From Undibacterium sp. CCC3.4 (GTDB taxonomy: Bacteria; Pseudomonadota; Gammaproteobacteria; Burkholderiales; Burkholderiaceae_D), in assembly GCF_034347425.1 (NCBI RefSeq), contig NZ_CP133779.1, positions 248,001 to 312,000 on the forward strand: a stretch of DNA of 64,000 nucleotides. Reading direction: 5' to 3'. The notes under the pieces are model-generated. The model was not told the DNA's origin. It saw only the letters and a program-made list of their open reading frames with translations, and ran no database searches. Positions 28,075 through 36,665 of the stretch are shown piece after piece; position 1 is the first letter of the stretch, and each line of letters starts with the position of its first letter. The position numbers and the translations under genes were made by a program.

Positions 28075-28515
28075 CTATTTCGTTTTATTACTGGCCTGTG
28101 CAGCGAAGGTCACTTTGGCTAATCCGGCAATCCGCGCAGCTTCCAGTACATCGACAACAGATTGGTGCGTGGCGGCTCGATCGGCATTGATGATGATCAC
28201 CGGCTCAGCAGCCCCCCCCTCCAAGGCAGCGGCCGCATGCTTAAGATCATCGGCCAACGTGGCCGTATCGAGAAACGAGACCGCTTGTTGATTGATTTTA
28301 TACCGGCCCTGTGCATCGATGCCAATTTCAATCTGGTTCGGCTTGGCTTCCTGCGCCTTGTCGGCGTCCGCCGTCGGCAAAGTGATTTGTAATTCAGTGA
28401 AACGGCTGTAGGTCGTCGTCACCATGAGAAAAATCAAAATCACCAATAAGACGTCGATGAACGGAATCAAATTGATCTCCGGTTCTTCGCGCGCTTTTCC
28501 TTTACGAAAGTTCAT
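28075..28515 (-). CDS. exbD: ExbD/TolR-family biopolymer transport protein
   Basis: The 146-residue protein has one N-terminal membrane helix with the essential Asp (INLIPFIDVLLVILIFLM, D23 region) and a periplasmic ferredoxin-like domain. It works with the ExbB-like protein as a proton-driven stator. The pair lies upstream of lpxK, as in many betaproteobacteria, and away from any tonB or tolA gene, so the energised partner is uncertain. 5 bp separate it from exbB. Confidence 0.92.
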   Translation of the reverse strand: MNFRKGKAREEPEINLIPFIDVLLVILIFLMVTTTYSRFTELQITLPTADADKAQEAKPNQIEIGIDAQGRYKINQQAVSFLDTATLADDLKHAAAALEGGAAEPVIIINADRAATHQSVVDVLEAARIAGLAKVTFAAQASNKTK

Positions 28516-28520
28516 GGTGC

Positions 28521-29126
28521 TTACTTTCTGGCGCTGTGAACAACATCAACAAATTTGACTGCTTGTTGCTCCATATCTACCACCAGACTATCCACCAAGG
28601 CGCGAAAATGACGATAGGCAACTAAAGCAGGCATCGCGATCAGCAAGCCGAAGCCGGTATTATAGAGCGCCACCGAAATACCGTGTGCCAACTGCGCCGG
28701 ATTGGCACCGGCAGCAGTTTGCGAACCGAAAATTTCTATCATCCCGACCACGGTACCGAACAAACCCATCAGCGGCGCGAGCGAGGCAATGGTTCCCAAG
28801 GTAGTGAGAAAAGCTTCGAGCCTATGGGCCACCGCGGCACCGGCTTCTTCTATCGATTCTTTCATGATCTCGCGCGGTGCATGGACGTTGCGCAAGCCGG
28901 CTGCCAGCACGGTGCCGAGCGGTGAATTGGCCGCCAATTGATCGATGACTTCGGCTTTGATTTTACCACTTTGATACACGCGTATGACTTCATCGAGTAA
29001 GGTCGGCGGTAAGATTTTCGCTTTCCGCAGCGACAGGCTACGCTCGATGATCAAGGTCACGGCAACCACCGAGGCAGTCAATAATAGATAAATGGGCCAA
29101 CCGGCGGCTTGAATGATAGCGAACAA
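28521..29126 (-). CDS. exbB: ExbB/TolQ-family proton channel protein
   Basis: The 201-residue membrane protein has three hydrophobic spans: near the N-terminus (AGWPIYLLLTASVVAVTLII), at about 105-130 (GTIASLAPLMGLFGTVVGMI) and at about 145-165. The proton-path Thr and Pro residues of TolQ/ExbB helices are visible. The start is taken as TTG at 29124-29126 because AAGGAG stands 6 nt upstream and family members start MFAIIQAAGWP; there is no ATG before the conserved region. ExbB precedes exbD by 5 bp. The 1.2-kb repeat region lies upstream. Confidence 0.9.
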   Translation of the reverse strand: MFAIIQAAGWPIYLLLTASVVAVTLIIERSLSLRKAKILPPTLLDEVIRVYQSGKIKAEVIDQLAANSPLGTVLAAGLRNVHAPREIMKESIEEAGAAVAHRLEAFLTTLGTIASLAPLMGLFGTVVGMIEIFGSQTAAGANPAQLAHGISVALYNTGFGLLIAMPALVAYRHFRALVDSLVVDMEQQAVKFVDVVHSARK

Positions 29127-29251
29127 AACGCACTCCTTGAAAGTTCTGGATTCCAACCCCGCAATGTAGCGCGTTGTTTCGCGTCGGGCAAGAGGTGGAG
29201 GCAGAAATTATTGCGCATCCGCCATAATTTAAAATCACAACACGCTGGTTT
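29127..29251. other. Leader of the exbB operon before the repeat array
   Basis: The 125 bp upstream of exbB hold the SD sequence and AT-rich DNA, but no convincing -35/-10 pair was identified. It merges into the repeat array at about 29252. Confidence 0.4.
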
Positions 29252-30130
29252 TGCACATTATCTGTGTGCAAGCTTGTGGATAAGCCAGAGAAAGTGAGCT
29301 AAGTAATTGAAATATAACATTTTTATTCGAACGCTCAAGTTTTAAGCAGAATAATGTGCAGAAAAAACTTTCTTTAAAGAATTTTTTTGCCGTCGCTTTT
29401 GCACACAATTTGTGGACAAGCTTGTGCACAAGCACCTCGAATCGAGCCTAAGTGATTGATTCTGCTTTGCTTTATCACGATGCAACTAAAATAAGCAAAC
29501 GCGTTCTTTTTCATTTTTGTTGCCTGATTTTTTTGCACTCCAGCACGACTGTGGATAAGTCTCTATGTTTTACACAGATGATGTGGACAAGACTGTGCAA
29601 AAACCCCCGATTTCTCGCTAAGCAATTGATTTATATAAATAAAAATCCGGCGCTTAAAAATACAGCAAATCGCCGTTTATTGCCTCTGGGAAGGAATTTC
29701 CAGCACATAGAGAAAGTCCCTTGCATGGCGCTTGGGGATAAGCATGACTTTTTGCACAAAATATGTGGACAACCATGTGAAAAACTCCGTCGAATATCGC
29801 TAAGCTACTGATTTATATCATTAAATTCTTGCCGCCTTTTTTTTAAGCACTACGCCATTTTTGCTGTTCCATGCAAAAAATTTCATTTTTACAAACTTTG
29901 TCTGTGGATAATGCCAAGGTTCTGCACAATTTATGTGGATAAGTTTGTGTACAAAGAAATTTTATCGCCTTAAGTATATGATTTAATTCAATATAATCAT
30001 ACTGATTAAAAATTAATCAACACTAACTCTTTACTAGATTTGATTAACTAGCTAGCGCTTATGCACTTTTTCTGTGGATATCTTTGTGCATAAGTTGCCG
30101 AGATCTAACTAAAGTCATTGATTTGTAACG
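29252..30130. repeat. Six-unit degenerate repeat array rich in DnaA-box-like 9-mers
   Basis: Six imperfect units of about 70 bp begin at 29252, 29400, 29571, 29753, 29923 and 30062 (spacing 148, 171, 182, 170, 139). Each has TGCACA, then TGTGGAYAA, then TGTGNANAA about 11-13 bp later, then (A)TCGCYTAAG and ATTGATTTAT. Sites equal to TTATNCACA on either strand are 29275-29283, 29550-29558, 29903-29911, 29934-29942 and 30085-30093; near matches TTGTCCACA/TTGTGCACA are at 29411, 29423, 29582 and 29764, with weaker ones at 29733 and 30073. Units 3-5 carry an extra box 20-30 bp upstream. No protein is encoded. A DnaA-binding locus is the leading idea. Confidence 0.75.
30005..30056. other. AT-rich stretch inside the DnaA-box array
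   Basis: Between the fifth and sixth units lies very AT-rich DNA with the hairpin TGATTA...TAATCA (30003-30019) and TAG/CTAG-rich sequence. It could melt easily. This resembles, but does not prove, a DNA unwinding element. Confidence 0.35.
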
Positions 30131-30301
30131 GTGTTTTCCAACTGCACAACTTATTTGCATACCTTATTTGCATACCTTATTTGTACATGCTTAGATGCAC
30201 ACACTTGCACACCATCAGCTGCATGAGTGCAGCAATATTTGCTACCATAAGCGATTGCTGCACCACAGCTCGCTACAGCTTCTCACTGAAACGCCTCACC
30301 T

Positions 30302-31663
30302 ATGCAAACCAGCCCTTGGATACCAACAACTGACACCAGCCCAGCCGTGCTGAGCGTGTCGGCTCTCAATCAGGTCGTCGCGAAATTGCTGGAACGTCAC
30401 ATACCCTTAACCTGGGTAGCCGGTGAAATATCGAATTTCACCCGCGCCAGTTCAGGACACTGGTATTTCACGCTCAAAGATGACAACGCCCAAGTGCGTG
30501 CCGTCATGTTTCGCGGCCGCGCCCAATATGCCGACTTCTTGCCACGCGAAGGCGATCGCGTCGAACTACGCGTGCTGGTCACTTTGTACGCCGCGCGCGG
30601 TGATTACCAGCTCAGCGTCGAAGCGATACGACGCGCCGGCGTCGGCAACTTGTATGAAGCCTTTCTGCGTTTGAAAGCCGCGCTCGCTGCCGAAGGCCTG
30701 TTCGATGCCGCGCGCAAGCGTCCCTTGCCTGCATTTCCACGCACACTGGGCATCGTCACCAGCTTACAAGCTGCCGCCTTGCGCGATGTGCTCACGACCC
30801 TGCGACGCCGCGCCGCGCATCTGCAGATTTGGCTCTACCCCACCGCGGTACAAGGCCAAGGTGCCGCCGCCGCGATCGCCAGCGCGATCGCCAGTGCCGA
30901 AGCGCACGGTCAATGTGAACTGCTGCTGGTCTGCCGCGGCGGCGGCAGTATCGAAGACTTATGGGCCTTCAATGAAGAAGTGGTGGCGCGTACCATCGCG
31001 CATTGCGCCATTCCGGTGATCACTGGCATCGGCCACGAAACCGATACCACCATCGCCGATTATGCCGCCGACCTGCGGGCCGCCACGCCGACGGCTGCAG
31101 CCGAACTGGCGCTACGTCCGCGCGCCGACTGGCTCAAGGAATTACAAGCTAGTCAGCAATTGCTGCAACGTGCGATGCAGCGCCTGCAAGGCGAACGCAG
31201 CCAGAGCCTCGACCACCTGAGCCGCCGACTGCATAGCCCAGCCACGGCGATTGCCGCCCGCCGTGCGCAATTGCGGCAGGCGGCGCTGCGCTTGCAATAT
31301 GCGGCGCGCGTACCGCTGCAGCACGCTCGCAGCGAACTGCAGCAATTGCGCCAGCGTTTATACGCGGCCCAACCCGATAGCCACACGGCGCGGCATTTTT
31401 TACAACAATGGCAACAACGACTGCAGCAAGGCATGCGCCACTGCCAACAGCAGCAAGCTGCGCAGTTGGCCGCCTTGAGCGCGCAACTGGAAATGCTCAA
31501 TCCGCAGCGCACGCTGGAACGAGGCTATGCCATCCTCAGCGATCGCCACGGACATGTCCTGCGCAGCACTGGCGAACTGCAGCCCCAGCAAGCGCTGCGC
31601 GTCCGTTTGGCCGATGGCAGCGCCGATCTGGGCATCAGCAGCGTGCAAGCAAGTTTAGACTAA
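30302..31663 (+). CDS. xseA: Exodeoxyribonuclease VII, large subunit
   Basis: The 453-residue protein has an N-terminal OB-fold (about 18-115, [20 protein letters not shown] and [10 protein letters not shown]) and the catalytic region with [13 protein letters not shown] (about 218-230), then a long coiled-coil C-terminal half and a short end segment. With XseB it degrades single-stranded DNA in both directions. The start at 30302 follows a gene-free stretch and has no strong ribosome site. xseB is not nearby. The gene is transcribed away from exbB across the repeat array. Confidence 0.95.
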   Translation: MQTSPWIPTTDTSPAVLSVSALNQVVAKLLERHIPLTWVAGEISNFTRASSGHWYFTLKDDNAQVRAVMFRGRAQYADFLPREGDRVELRVLVTLYAARGDYQLSVEAIRRAGVGNLYEAFLRLKAALAAEGLFDAARKRPLPAFPRTLGIVTSLQAAALRDVLTTLRRRAAHLQIWLYPTAVQGQGAAAAIASAIASAEAHGQCELLLVCRGGGSIEDLWAFNEEVVARTIAHCAIPVITGIGHETDTTIADYAADLRAATPTAAAELALRPRADWLKELQASQQLLQRAMQRLQGERSQSLDHLSRRLHSPATAIAARRAQLRQAALRLQYAARVPLQHARSELQQLRQRLYAAQPDSHTARHFLQQWQQRLQQGMRHCQQQQAAQLAALSAQLEMLNPQRTLERGYAILSDRHGHVLRSTGELQPQQALRVRLADGSADLGISSVQASLD

Positions 31664-31711
31664 GGAATCTGCAAGCTTTCTCACAAAAGCTTACAATAGA
31701 GTCTGTTGCGT

Positions 31712-31876
31712 TTAAGGAAGTGCAGATTTAATCGCAGTGGAATTGACCGCTGCCAATGAGGATGCAATGCAAGGGGTCTTTTGCCGTTCATAGCGAGCTA
31801 TTGACGGCAAAAGACGACGCAAGTGCGCCTCAGTGGCGGCGGGCAAACCGCTTGGATTAAATCCGCGCTTCCTTAA
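31712..31876. repeat. 165-bp MITE-like element with nested inverted repeats
   Basis: Terminal 21-bp inverted repeats (31712-31732 and 31856-31876; TTAAGGAAGYGCRGATTTAA) match at 19 of 21 positions. Inside lies a perfect 12-bp stem GTCTTTTGCCGT / ACGGCAAAAGAC at 31776-31787 and 31804-31815. It contains no gene and sits between xseA and sodB. A related tail (GGATTTAATCCGCGCTTCCT) recurs at 57710. Confidence 0.7.
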
Positions 31877-31927
31877 CAATAAACGGACCCTGACGACCGA
31901 TCACTGACGTAAATTAAAGGACCTACC

Positions 31928-32506
31928 ATGGAACATACCCTGCCGGCATTGCCCTATGCATTGGACGCTCTCGCTCCACACATTTCTCAGGAAACATTGG
32001 AATACCACTACGGCAAGCATCACCAGACCTATGTGACCAATCTCAATAACCTGATCAAAGGTACAGAATTCGAAAACCTGAGCTTGGAAGACATCGTCAA
32101 GAAATCTTCGGCCGGTATTTTCAATAATGCGGCGCAAATCTGGAATCACAGCTTTTACTGGAACGGTTTGAAACCAGCCGGTGGCGGTACGCCAAGCGGC
32201 GCGCTGGCCGATGCCATCAATGCCAAATGGGGTTCCTTCGACGCCTTCAAAGAAGCCTTTACCAAATCATGCATCGGTAATTTCGGTTCTTCCTGGACTT
32301 GGTTGGTCAAAAAAGCCGACGGCAGCCTCGACATCGTCAACACATCGAATGCAGCGACACCACTGACTACCACCGACAAGCCGCTGATCACCTGCGATTT
32401 GTGGGAACATGCGTATTACATCGACTACCGTAATGCTCGTCCAAAATACTTGGAAGCATTCTGGGCCTTGGCGAACTGGGATTTTGCAGCAGCCAATCTG
32501 GCGTAA
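31928..32506 (+). CDS. sodB: Superoxide dismutase, iron type
   Basis: Cytoplasmic enzyme that dismutates superoxide. The 192-residue protein has all metal ligands: H27, H74, D157 and H161 (numbering here). FGSSWTWLV and the [11 protein letters not shown] segment with Gln70 (Fe-type second-shell position) favour iron; Mn or cambialistic use cannot be excluded by eye. It stands alone, with its own downstream terminator and a ribosome site (TAAAGGACC). Confidence 0.95.
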   Translation: MEHTLPALPYALDALAPHISQETLEYHYGKHHQTYVTNLNNLIKGTEFENLSLEDIVKKSSAGIFNNAAQIWNHSFYWNGLKPAGGGTPSGALADAINAKWGSFDAFKEAFTKSCIGNFGSSWTWLVKKADGSLDIVNTSNAATPLTTTDKPLITCDLWEHAYYIDYRNARPKYLEAFWALANWDFAAANLA

Positions 32507-32542
32507 TTGCTGCGTGCCATTGTGGCACGCCCCGCTGAGATG

Positions 32543-32582
32543 AAAAAAACCTGCGTCATGCTATGCATCGCAGGTTTTTTTT
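32543..32582 (+). terminator. Terminator of sodB
   Basis: The stem AACCTGCG / CGCAGGTT with a 13-nt loop is followed by eight T about 40 bp past the sodB stop. Confidence 0.88.
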
Positions 32583-32661
32583 CACCTGTCGTCGCTTGCC
32601 GACATGCGATTATGTAATAAAAAAAATTATCCTTTTTCATTCATTGCAGAGACTACGTCGC

Positions 32662-33531
32662 ATGCGCGCCTTTCCTTTACATCGCTATTTACCCGCCATT
32701 TTCATCTTTATCTGGGCCTCAGGCTATGTGGTCGCGAAATATGGTTTGCCGTATGCAGAACCGCTGACGTTTTTATGCCTGCGCTATGCCGGCGTGATTA
32801 TCTTCATGCTCGTACTCGCCATCTGCATGCGGGCCCCATGGCCAGAACGCCGCGCCTGGTTACCGATTGCCGTGGCCGGGGTATTGATGCAAGCAGTCTA
32901 TCTGGGTGGGATTTGGTCGGCTGTGAAACTCGGTATGCCGGCCGGCTTAGCCGCACTGATTGCCAATATCCAGCCCATCCTGACGGCTGTCATGGGCCCG
33001 ATGATCGGTGAGCGAATCCGCGGAAAACAATGGCTGGGCTTGGGTTTGGGCATCATCGGAGTCGGCTTGGTGGTGGCCAATAAAATGTCGGTGGTGCATT
33101 TATCACTGCACAGCGTAGCGCTGGCGGTGATGGCCTTATTGGCCATGACTTGCGGAACCTTGTACCAGAAAAAAACCTGCCCGAGCTTCGATGTGCGTAC
33201 CGGTCAAGTGCTGCAATTCGCTGCCTCCTTGCTGGTCACCTTGCCGTTTGCCTTACTGCTGGAAAAACAAGTCATCCTGTGGACACCACAATTTTTTGCC
33301 GCCATGGCGTGGTCGATTTTCATTCTTTCCGGCGTCGGCATTTCGGTGCTGTTCATTTTGATACGCCACGGCGAAGCAACCAAAGTCACCAGTTATATGT
33401 ATCTGGTACCGGCGGTGACGGCCGCCATGGCTTGGCTGATGTTCGGCGAACAATTCACCGCGACCGCCGCCGCGGGTATGGCCGTTGCCTTGGCTGGCGT
33501 CGCCTTGGTGGTGCGACCGGGGCGGTCCTAG
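32662..33531 (+). CDS. EamA/DMT-superfamily transporter
   Basis: The 289-residue protein has ten predicted membrane helices in two EamA repeats (about 5-135 and 150-285), with ANIQPILTAVMGPMI in the middle and YLVPAVTAAMAWLMFGEQ near the end. DMT transporters export or import small metabolites such as amino acids; the substrate cannot be told. The ATG at 32662 is preferred because the extension of 33 codons would run through the sodB terminator. The start codon lies about 155 bp after sodB. Confidence 0.9.
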   Translation: MRAFPLHRYLPAIFIFIWASGYVVAKYGLPYAEPLTFLCLRYAGVIIFMLVLAICMRAPWPERRAWLPIAVAGVLMQAVYLGGIWSAVKLGMPAGLAALIANIQPILTAVMGPMIGERIRGKQWLGLGLGIIGVGLVVANKMSVVHLSLHSVALAVMALLAMTCGTLYQKKTCPSFDVRTGQVLQFAASLLVTLPFALLLEKQVILWTPQFFAAMAWSIFILSGVGISVLFILIRHGEATKVTSYMYLVPAVTAAMAWLMFGEQFTATAAAGMAVALAGVALVVRPGRS

Positions 33532-33669
33532 GAATCTGTCCCATCTGACGCAGGGGCCTGGCCGCTGACGGCAATCGGCGTGTCCGATTACCGTAGCGTT
33601 CTTCAACACCCGCAGTAATAATATTGTTTGTATATTTCTATTTCATTGCTGATTAAAGGAAACAAGGCC

Positions 33670-33987
33670 ATGACAGCCAAACCATTCACTCAATATCTTT
33701 ATTCGCTGCTGCGCCAGACTGGGCAAGAGTGCCGTCAATTACTGTACAAGCTCGCACGTGCCGGTGCCGCCACGCCACTGCCACGGTTTTTGGTCTATGC
33801 CATGGCGATCGTGCTGCTCATCAGCTTGATCCCGTTCGCGCTGGCCGTCGTTCTGACGCTGATTGTATTTCGCCTGCTCATCGCCATCTTGGCCAGCAGT
33901 CGTCAAGCCAGCACCGAGCACAGCCAGCGCCCGCACTATCTGCATCAGCGCCAGCAATCGAAACAAGCGCCAAATCATCATAATTAA
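33670..33987 (+). CDS. Small membrane protein of unknown function
   Basis: The 105-residue protein has a basic N-terminus (about 1-30), a long hydrophobic segment (about 38-75) that could form one long or two short helices, and a polar His/Gln-rich tail. I do not recognise a family. The ATG at 33670 follows AAGGAAACAAGG. It is close to but not overlapping the EamA gene upstream and the HDOD gene downstream. Confidence 0.65.
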   Translation: MTAKPFTQYLYSLLRQTGQECRQLLYKLARAGAATPLPRFLVYAMAIVLLISLIPFALAVVLTLIVFRLLIAILASSRQASTEHSQRPHYLHQRQQSKQAPNHHN

Positions 33988-34095
33988 TTAAAAGTTGCTT
34001 TATAGAATTTTTTTACCTATCCTGTCTGACATCAGGCGGCCATTTAACATTCTTTAACAAGCATGCTGCCGCAGCACGTTTACCGGAGAACTGCC

Positions 34096-34932
34096 ATGGA
34101 CCGCTTAGCCATCTTGAAAACTCTTGCCGAAGAACTCAACAGCGGCGAGCTGATATTTCCTACCCATCTGGACGCGACGCTCAAACTCAAGCGCGCACTC
34201 GACGACCCCGATTGTCATCTCGATCAAGCTACCCGCATGATCATGAATGATCCGCTGCTGGCCGCGCGTACCGTGGCCTTGGCGAATTCGGCTACGTACA
34301 ATCGTTCGGGCAACAGCATCACGAATGTCAAGATGGCAGTGAGTCGGCTTGGCTTTCGCAGTCTGCGCACCTTGGTCGCGGCGCTGATCGTGCGACAGCT
34401 GAATCAACAAGTACGCGACCCTGGCTTGCAAGCCAAAGCGCGTCAGTTATGGGAGCATTCAGCCCATGTCGCCGCATTGGCGCAAGTGATCGCGCGCCAC
34501 ATCACCAAGGTCGACCCCGACACGGCTATGTTTGCCGGCATCATCCATGAAATCGGCGGTTTTTATCTGATTTCGCGCGCCGAAGAATTTCCCGGCTTAC
34601 TCGATGGTTCGCCTGATATTTGGCTCGCTTACGGTGAACGGGTGATTGCCCGTGGCGTGATCAAACTCTTGGCCATCCCCGATCCGGTGGTGGCGGCAGT
34701 TGAATCGCTGTGGCAAGGTATTGCGGCGATACCGCCCATATCGCTGGCCGACACGCTGATCTTGGCCAATGACATCGCACCGGTGGTGTCGCCACTGCAT
34801 CAAATGGAGAGCCTACAGATCAAGCAAGAAACTACCTTGATTGATTTCGAAGTCGAGGACAGCACTTTGCAGGAAATTCTCAATGACTCCGAAGAGGAAA
34901 TCAATTCACTCTGCACTGCGCTGCTGGCGTGA
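34096..34932 (+). CDS. HDOD-domain protein
   Basis: The 278-residue cytoplasmic protein has an HDOD domain (about 15-220) with the degenerate HD signature: FAGIIHEIGGFYLI, with MIMNDPLLAARTVALANSA and FRSLRTLVAALIVRQ near the start. HDOD proteins are regulatory relatives of HD phosphohydrolases and often act in signalling; no catalytic HD pair is obvious. The C-terminal acidic tail (about 240-275) is not recognised. There is no nearby GGDEF or EAL gene. The start is set by a GGAGAA 7 nt before the ATG at 34096. Confidence 0.85.
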   Translation: MDRLAILKTLAEELNSGELIFPTHLDATLKLKRALDDPDCHLDQATRMIMNDPLLAARTVALANSATYNRSGNSITNVKMAVSRLGFRSLRTLVAALIVRQLNQQVRDPGLQAKARQLWEHSAHVAALAQVIARHITKVDPDTAMFAGIIHEIGGFYLISRAEEFPGLLDGSPDIWLAYGERVIARGVIKLLAIPDPVVAAVESLWQGIAAIPPISLADTLILANDIAPVVSPLHQMESLQIKQETTLIDFEVEDSTLQEILNDSEEEINSLCTALLA

Positions 34933-34989
34933 ACTGATCCGGCATCAGCGCGCAGAGCTGTGGTAATCGCAAGCGACGCTCTGTTCGGC

Positions 34990-36504
34990 TCAGGTGGCGA
35001 CCGGCAGCCGCCCGGCAGCCGTGATTTCACCCGCCAACCAAGCACGCATCGCATCCAAGGCTGGCAGCGCAAAACCATAGCTCAGTAAGGCTGGCGCATC
35101 GATGTCGAGCACCTGAAATGGATTCCACAATACCAAATGCAGCGCCGGCTTCCAGCTTTGGCGCACGCGCTCGGAATAACGAATCCGCACCGTCGAAGCC
35201 AGAATCACAGTCCGCCCATCAGCCGGTAAGCTGTGCCAGTCAAACTCATCGGCCCGTTCGAAAGTGACGGTATCAACATCATATAAACTGGCCAGCATGG
35301 CGCTAACCTGAGCGGCCGAAATACCGGCTTCCGAGACGCCGTCGCTGACGACATCGGCACTGATGAGCAAACGCACCTTGCTATTGCGCGCCGGTGCCTG
35401 CGGTGCCGCGATGGCAGTCAAGCCGCGCCGCCACGCCTGCGACATCAAGAGATGATCGGCCAATTCAGTCTGATACGGCGTCGCCACACAGGGATAAGCC
35501 ACAGTGAGAGCGCGAATGCGCGCGAGCTTGCGCTCGATCTCAGCGAGCGAAATCTGCCCCGACAAAATCACTTCGGTCAGTGCCGTCAAGGTTTCGAGTT
35601 GAGTTGCGGTATTCCCTAAGGCCATCACCATATCGGCCCCAGCCAGCAAGGCACAGACAGCGGCATGGCCGACGCCATAGCGACCGGCAATCGCATGCAT
35701 ATCCATGCCATCGGTAATGAGCACGCCTTCATACTGCCATTGATCGCGCAGTAATCGATGCAGAATCGCCGGCGACATGGTCGCCGGATAGTCGGCGTCG
35801 AGTGCCGGATAAATGATGTGCGCGCTCATCATGGCCGGTGCCTGACGACGCACGGCTTGACGAAATGGTGCCAGTTCCAGCGCCTCTAATTGCGCCAGGC
35901 TTTTATCCACCGTTGGTAAGTCGCGGTGCGAGTCGATATGGGTATCGCCATGACCGGGGAAATGCTTGACGCAACAGGCCACGCCTTCGGCCAAACTGCC
36001 ATCCATCCAGGCCAAGGCCAGCTCGGCGGCACGCTGGGGATAGGCACCGAACGAGCGCTCGGAAATCACCGGGTTATCGACATTATTATTCACATCGAGA
36101 ACCGGCGCGAAATTCCAATTGAAACCGAGTGACCTGAGATGCCGCGCCACCGCCGCACCGACCTCACGGCACAGTGTCACATCATCGGCCGCGCCCAAAG
36201 ACATCGCCGATGGTGGCTGTGGGCCCCAGGTAGTGCGTACCACGGCGCCGCCTTCCTGGTCGATGGCGAGCAGGGTCTGTGGCCCCATCACGGCGCGTAA
36301 ATCGGCAGTCAGGCGCGTCAGTTGTGGCGCATCGATCATATTGTTACGAAACAAGCATAGTGCGCGAATATGATGCGTGCGTAAAAATTCGGCCGCCGCC
36401 GCATCGAGACTGGTCAAGGGCATGCGTATCATCACCAGTTGACCCGCCAGTTGGCGTGCCTGCTGCAAGCTCATCTGCGCGTGCTTCCCTGCTTGTTGCG
36501 TCAT
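34990..36504 (-). CDS. nagZ: Beta-N-acetylhexosaminidase, GH3 family, long form
   Basis: Cleaves GlcNAc from anhydro-muropeptides during peptidoglycan recycling. The GH3 core (about 15-340) has KHFPGHGDTHIDSHRDLP, with the catalytic His of the Asp-His dyad, and nucleophile D265 in ITDGMDMHA. At 504 residues it is about 160 longer than E. coli NagZ; the C-terminal part (about 370-504, RLLISADVVSDGVSEAG) resembles the second domain of Gram-positive NagZ and GH3 family proteins. There is no signal peptide, so it acts in the cytosol. AAGGAGGG gives an excellent ribosome site. It is the last gene of the nag set. Confidence 0.9.
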   Translation of the reverse strand: MTQQAGKHAQMSLQQARQLAGQLVMIRMPLTSLDAAAAEFLRTHHIRALCLFRNNMIDAPQLTRLTADLRAVMGPQTLLAIDQEGGAVVRTTWGPQPPSAMSLGAADDVTLCREVGAAVARHLRSLGFNWNFAPVLDVNNNVDNPVISERSFGAYPQRAAELALAWMDGSLAEGVACCVKHFPGHGDTHIDSHRDLPTVDKSLAQLEALELAPFRQAVRRQAPAMMSAHIIYPALDADYPATMSPAILHRLLRDQWQYEGVLITDGMDMHAIAGRYGVGHAAVCALLAGADMVMALGNTATQLETLTALTEVILSGQISLAEIERKLARIRALTVAYPCVATPYQTELADHLLMSQAWRRGLTAIAAPQAPARNSKVRLLISADVVSDGVSEAGISAAQVSAMLASLYDVDTVTFERADEFDWHSLPADGRTVILASTVRIRYSERVRQSWKPALHLVLWNPFQVLDIDAPALLSYGFALPALDAMRAWLAGEITAAGRLPVAT

Positions 36505-36665
36505 GTAAAACTCCCTCCTTAGCGCGCTTTGAGCGCGCCGAATAAATTAACAAGCTGATCGATTTCGGTACCAGGGCTGATTCAATTTCTCTCGCTCAGC
36601 TGGCTCAAGTGGCACGGCTGATCTGGAGCCCATTGTTTTGCCACATGCTGGGAGGAACGTGCTTT

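Noticed and set aside
29452..29811. 119-codon frame inside the DnaA-box array
   Set aside because: It runs through repeat units, has no ribosome site and its residues repeat with the DNA units; treated as non-coding.
29252..30130. Array considered as a CRISPR
   Set aside because: Repeats are about 70 bp and degenerate, spacing is irregular, and there are no cas genes.
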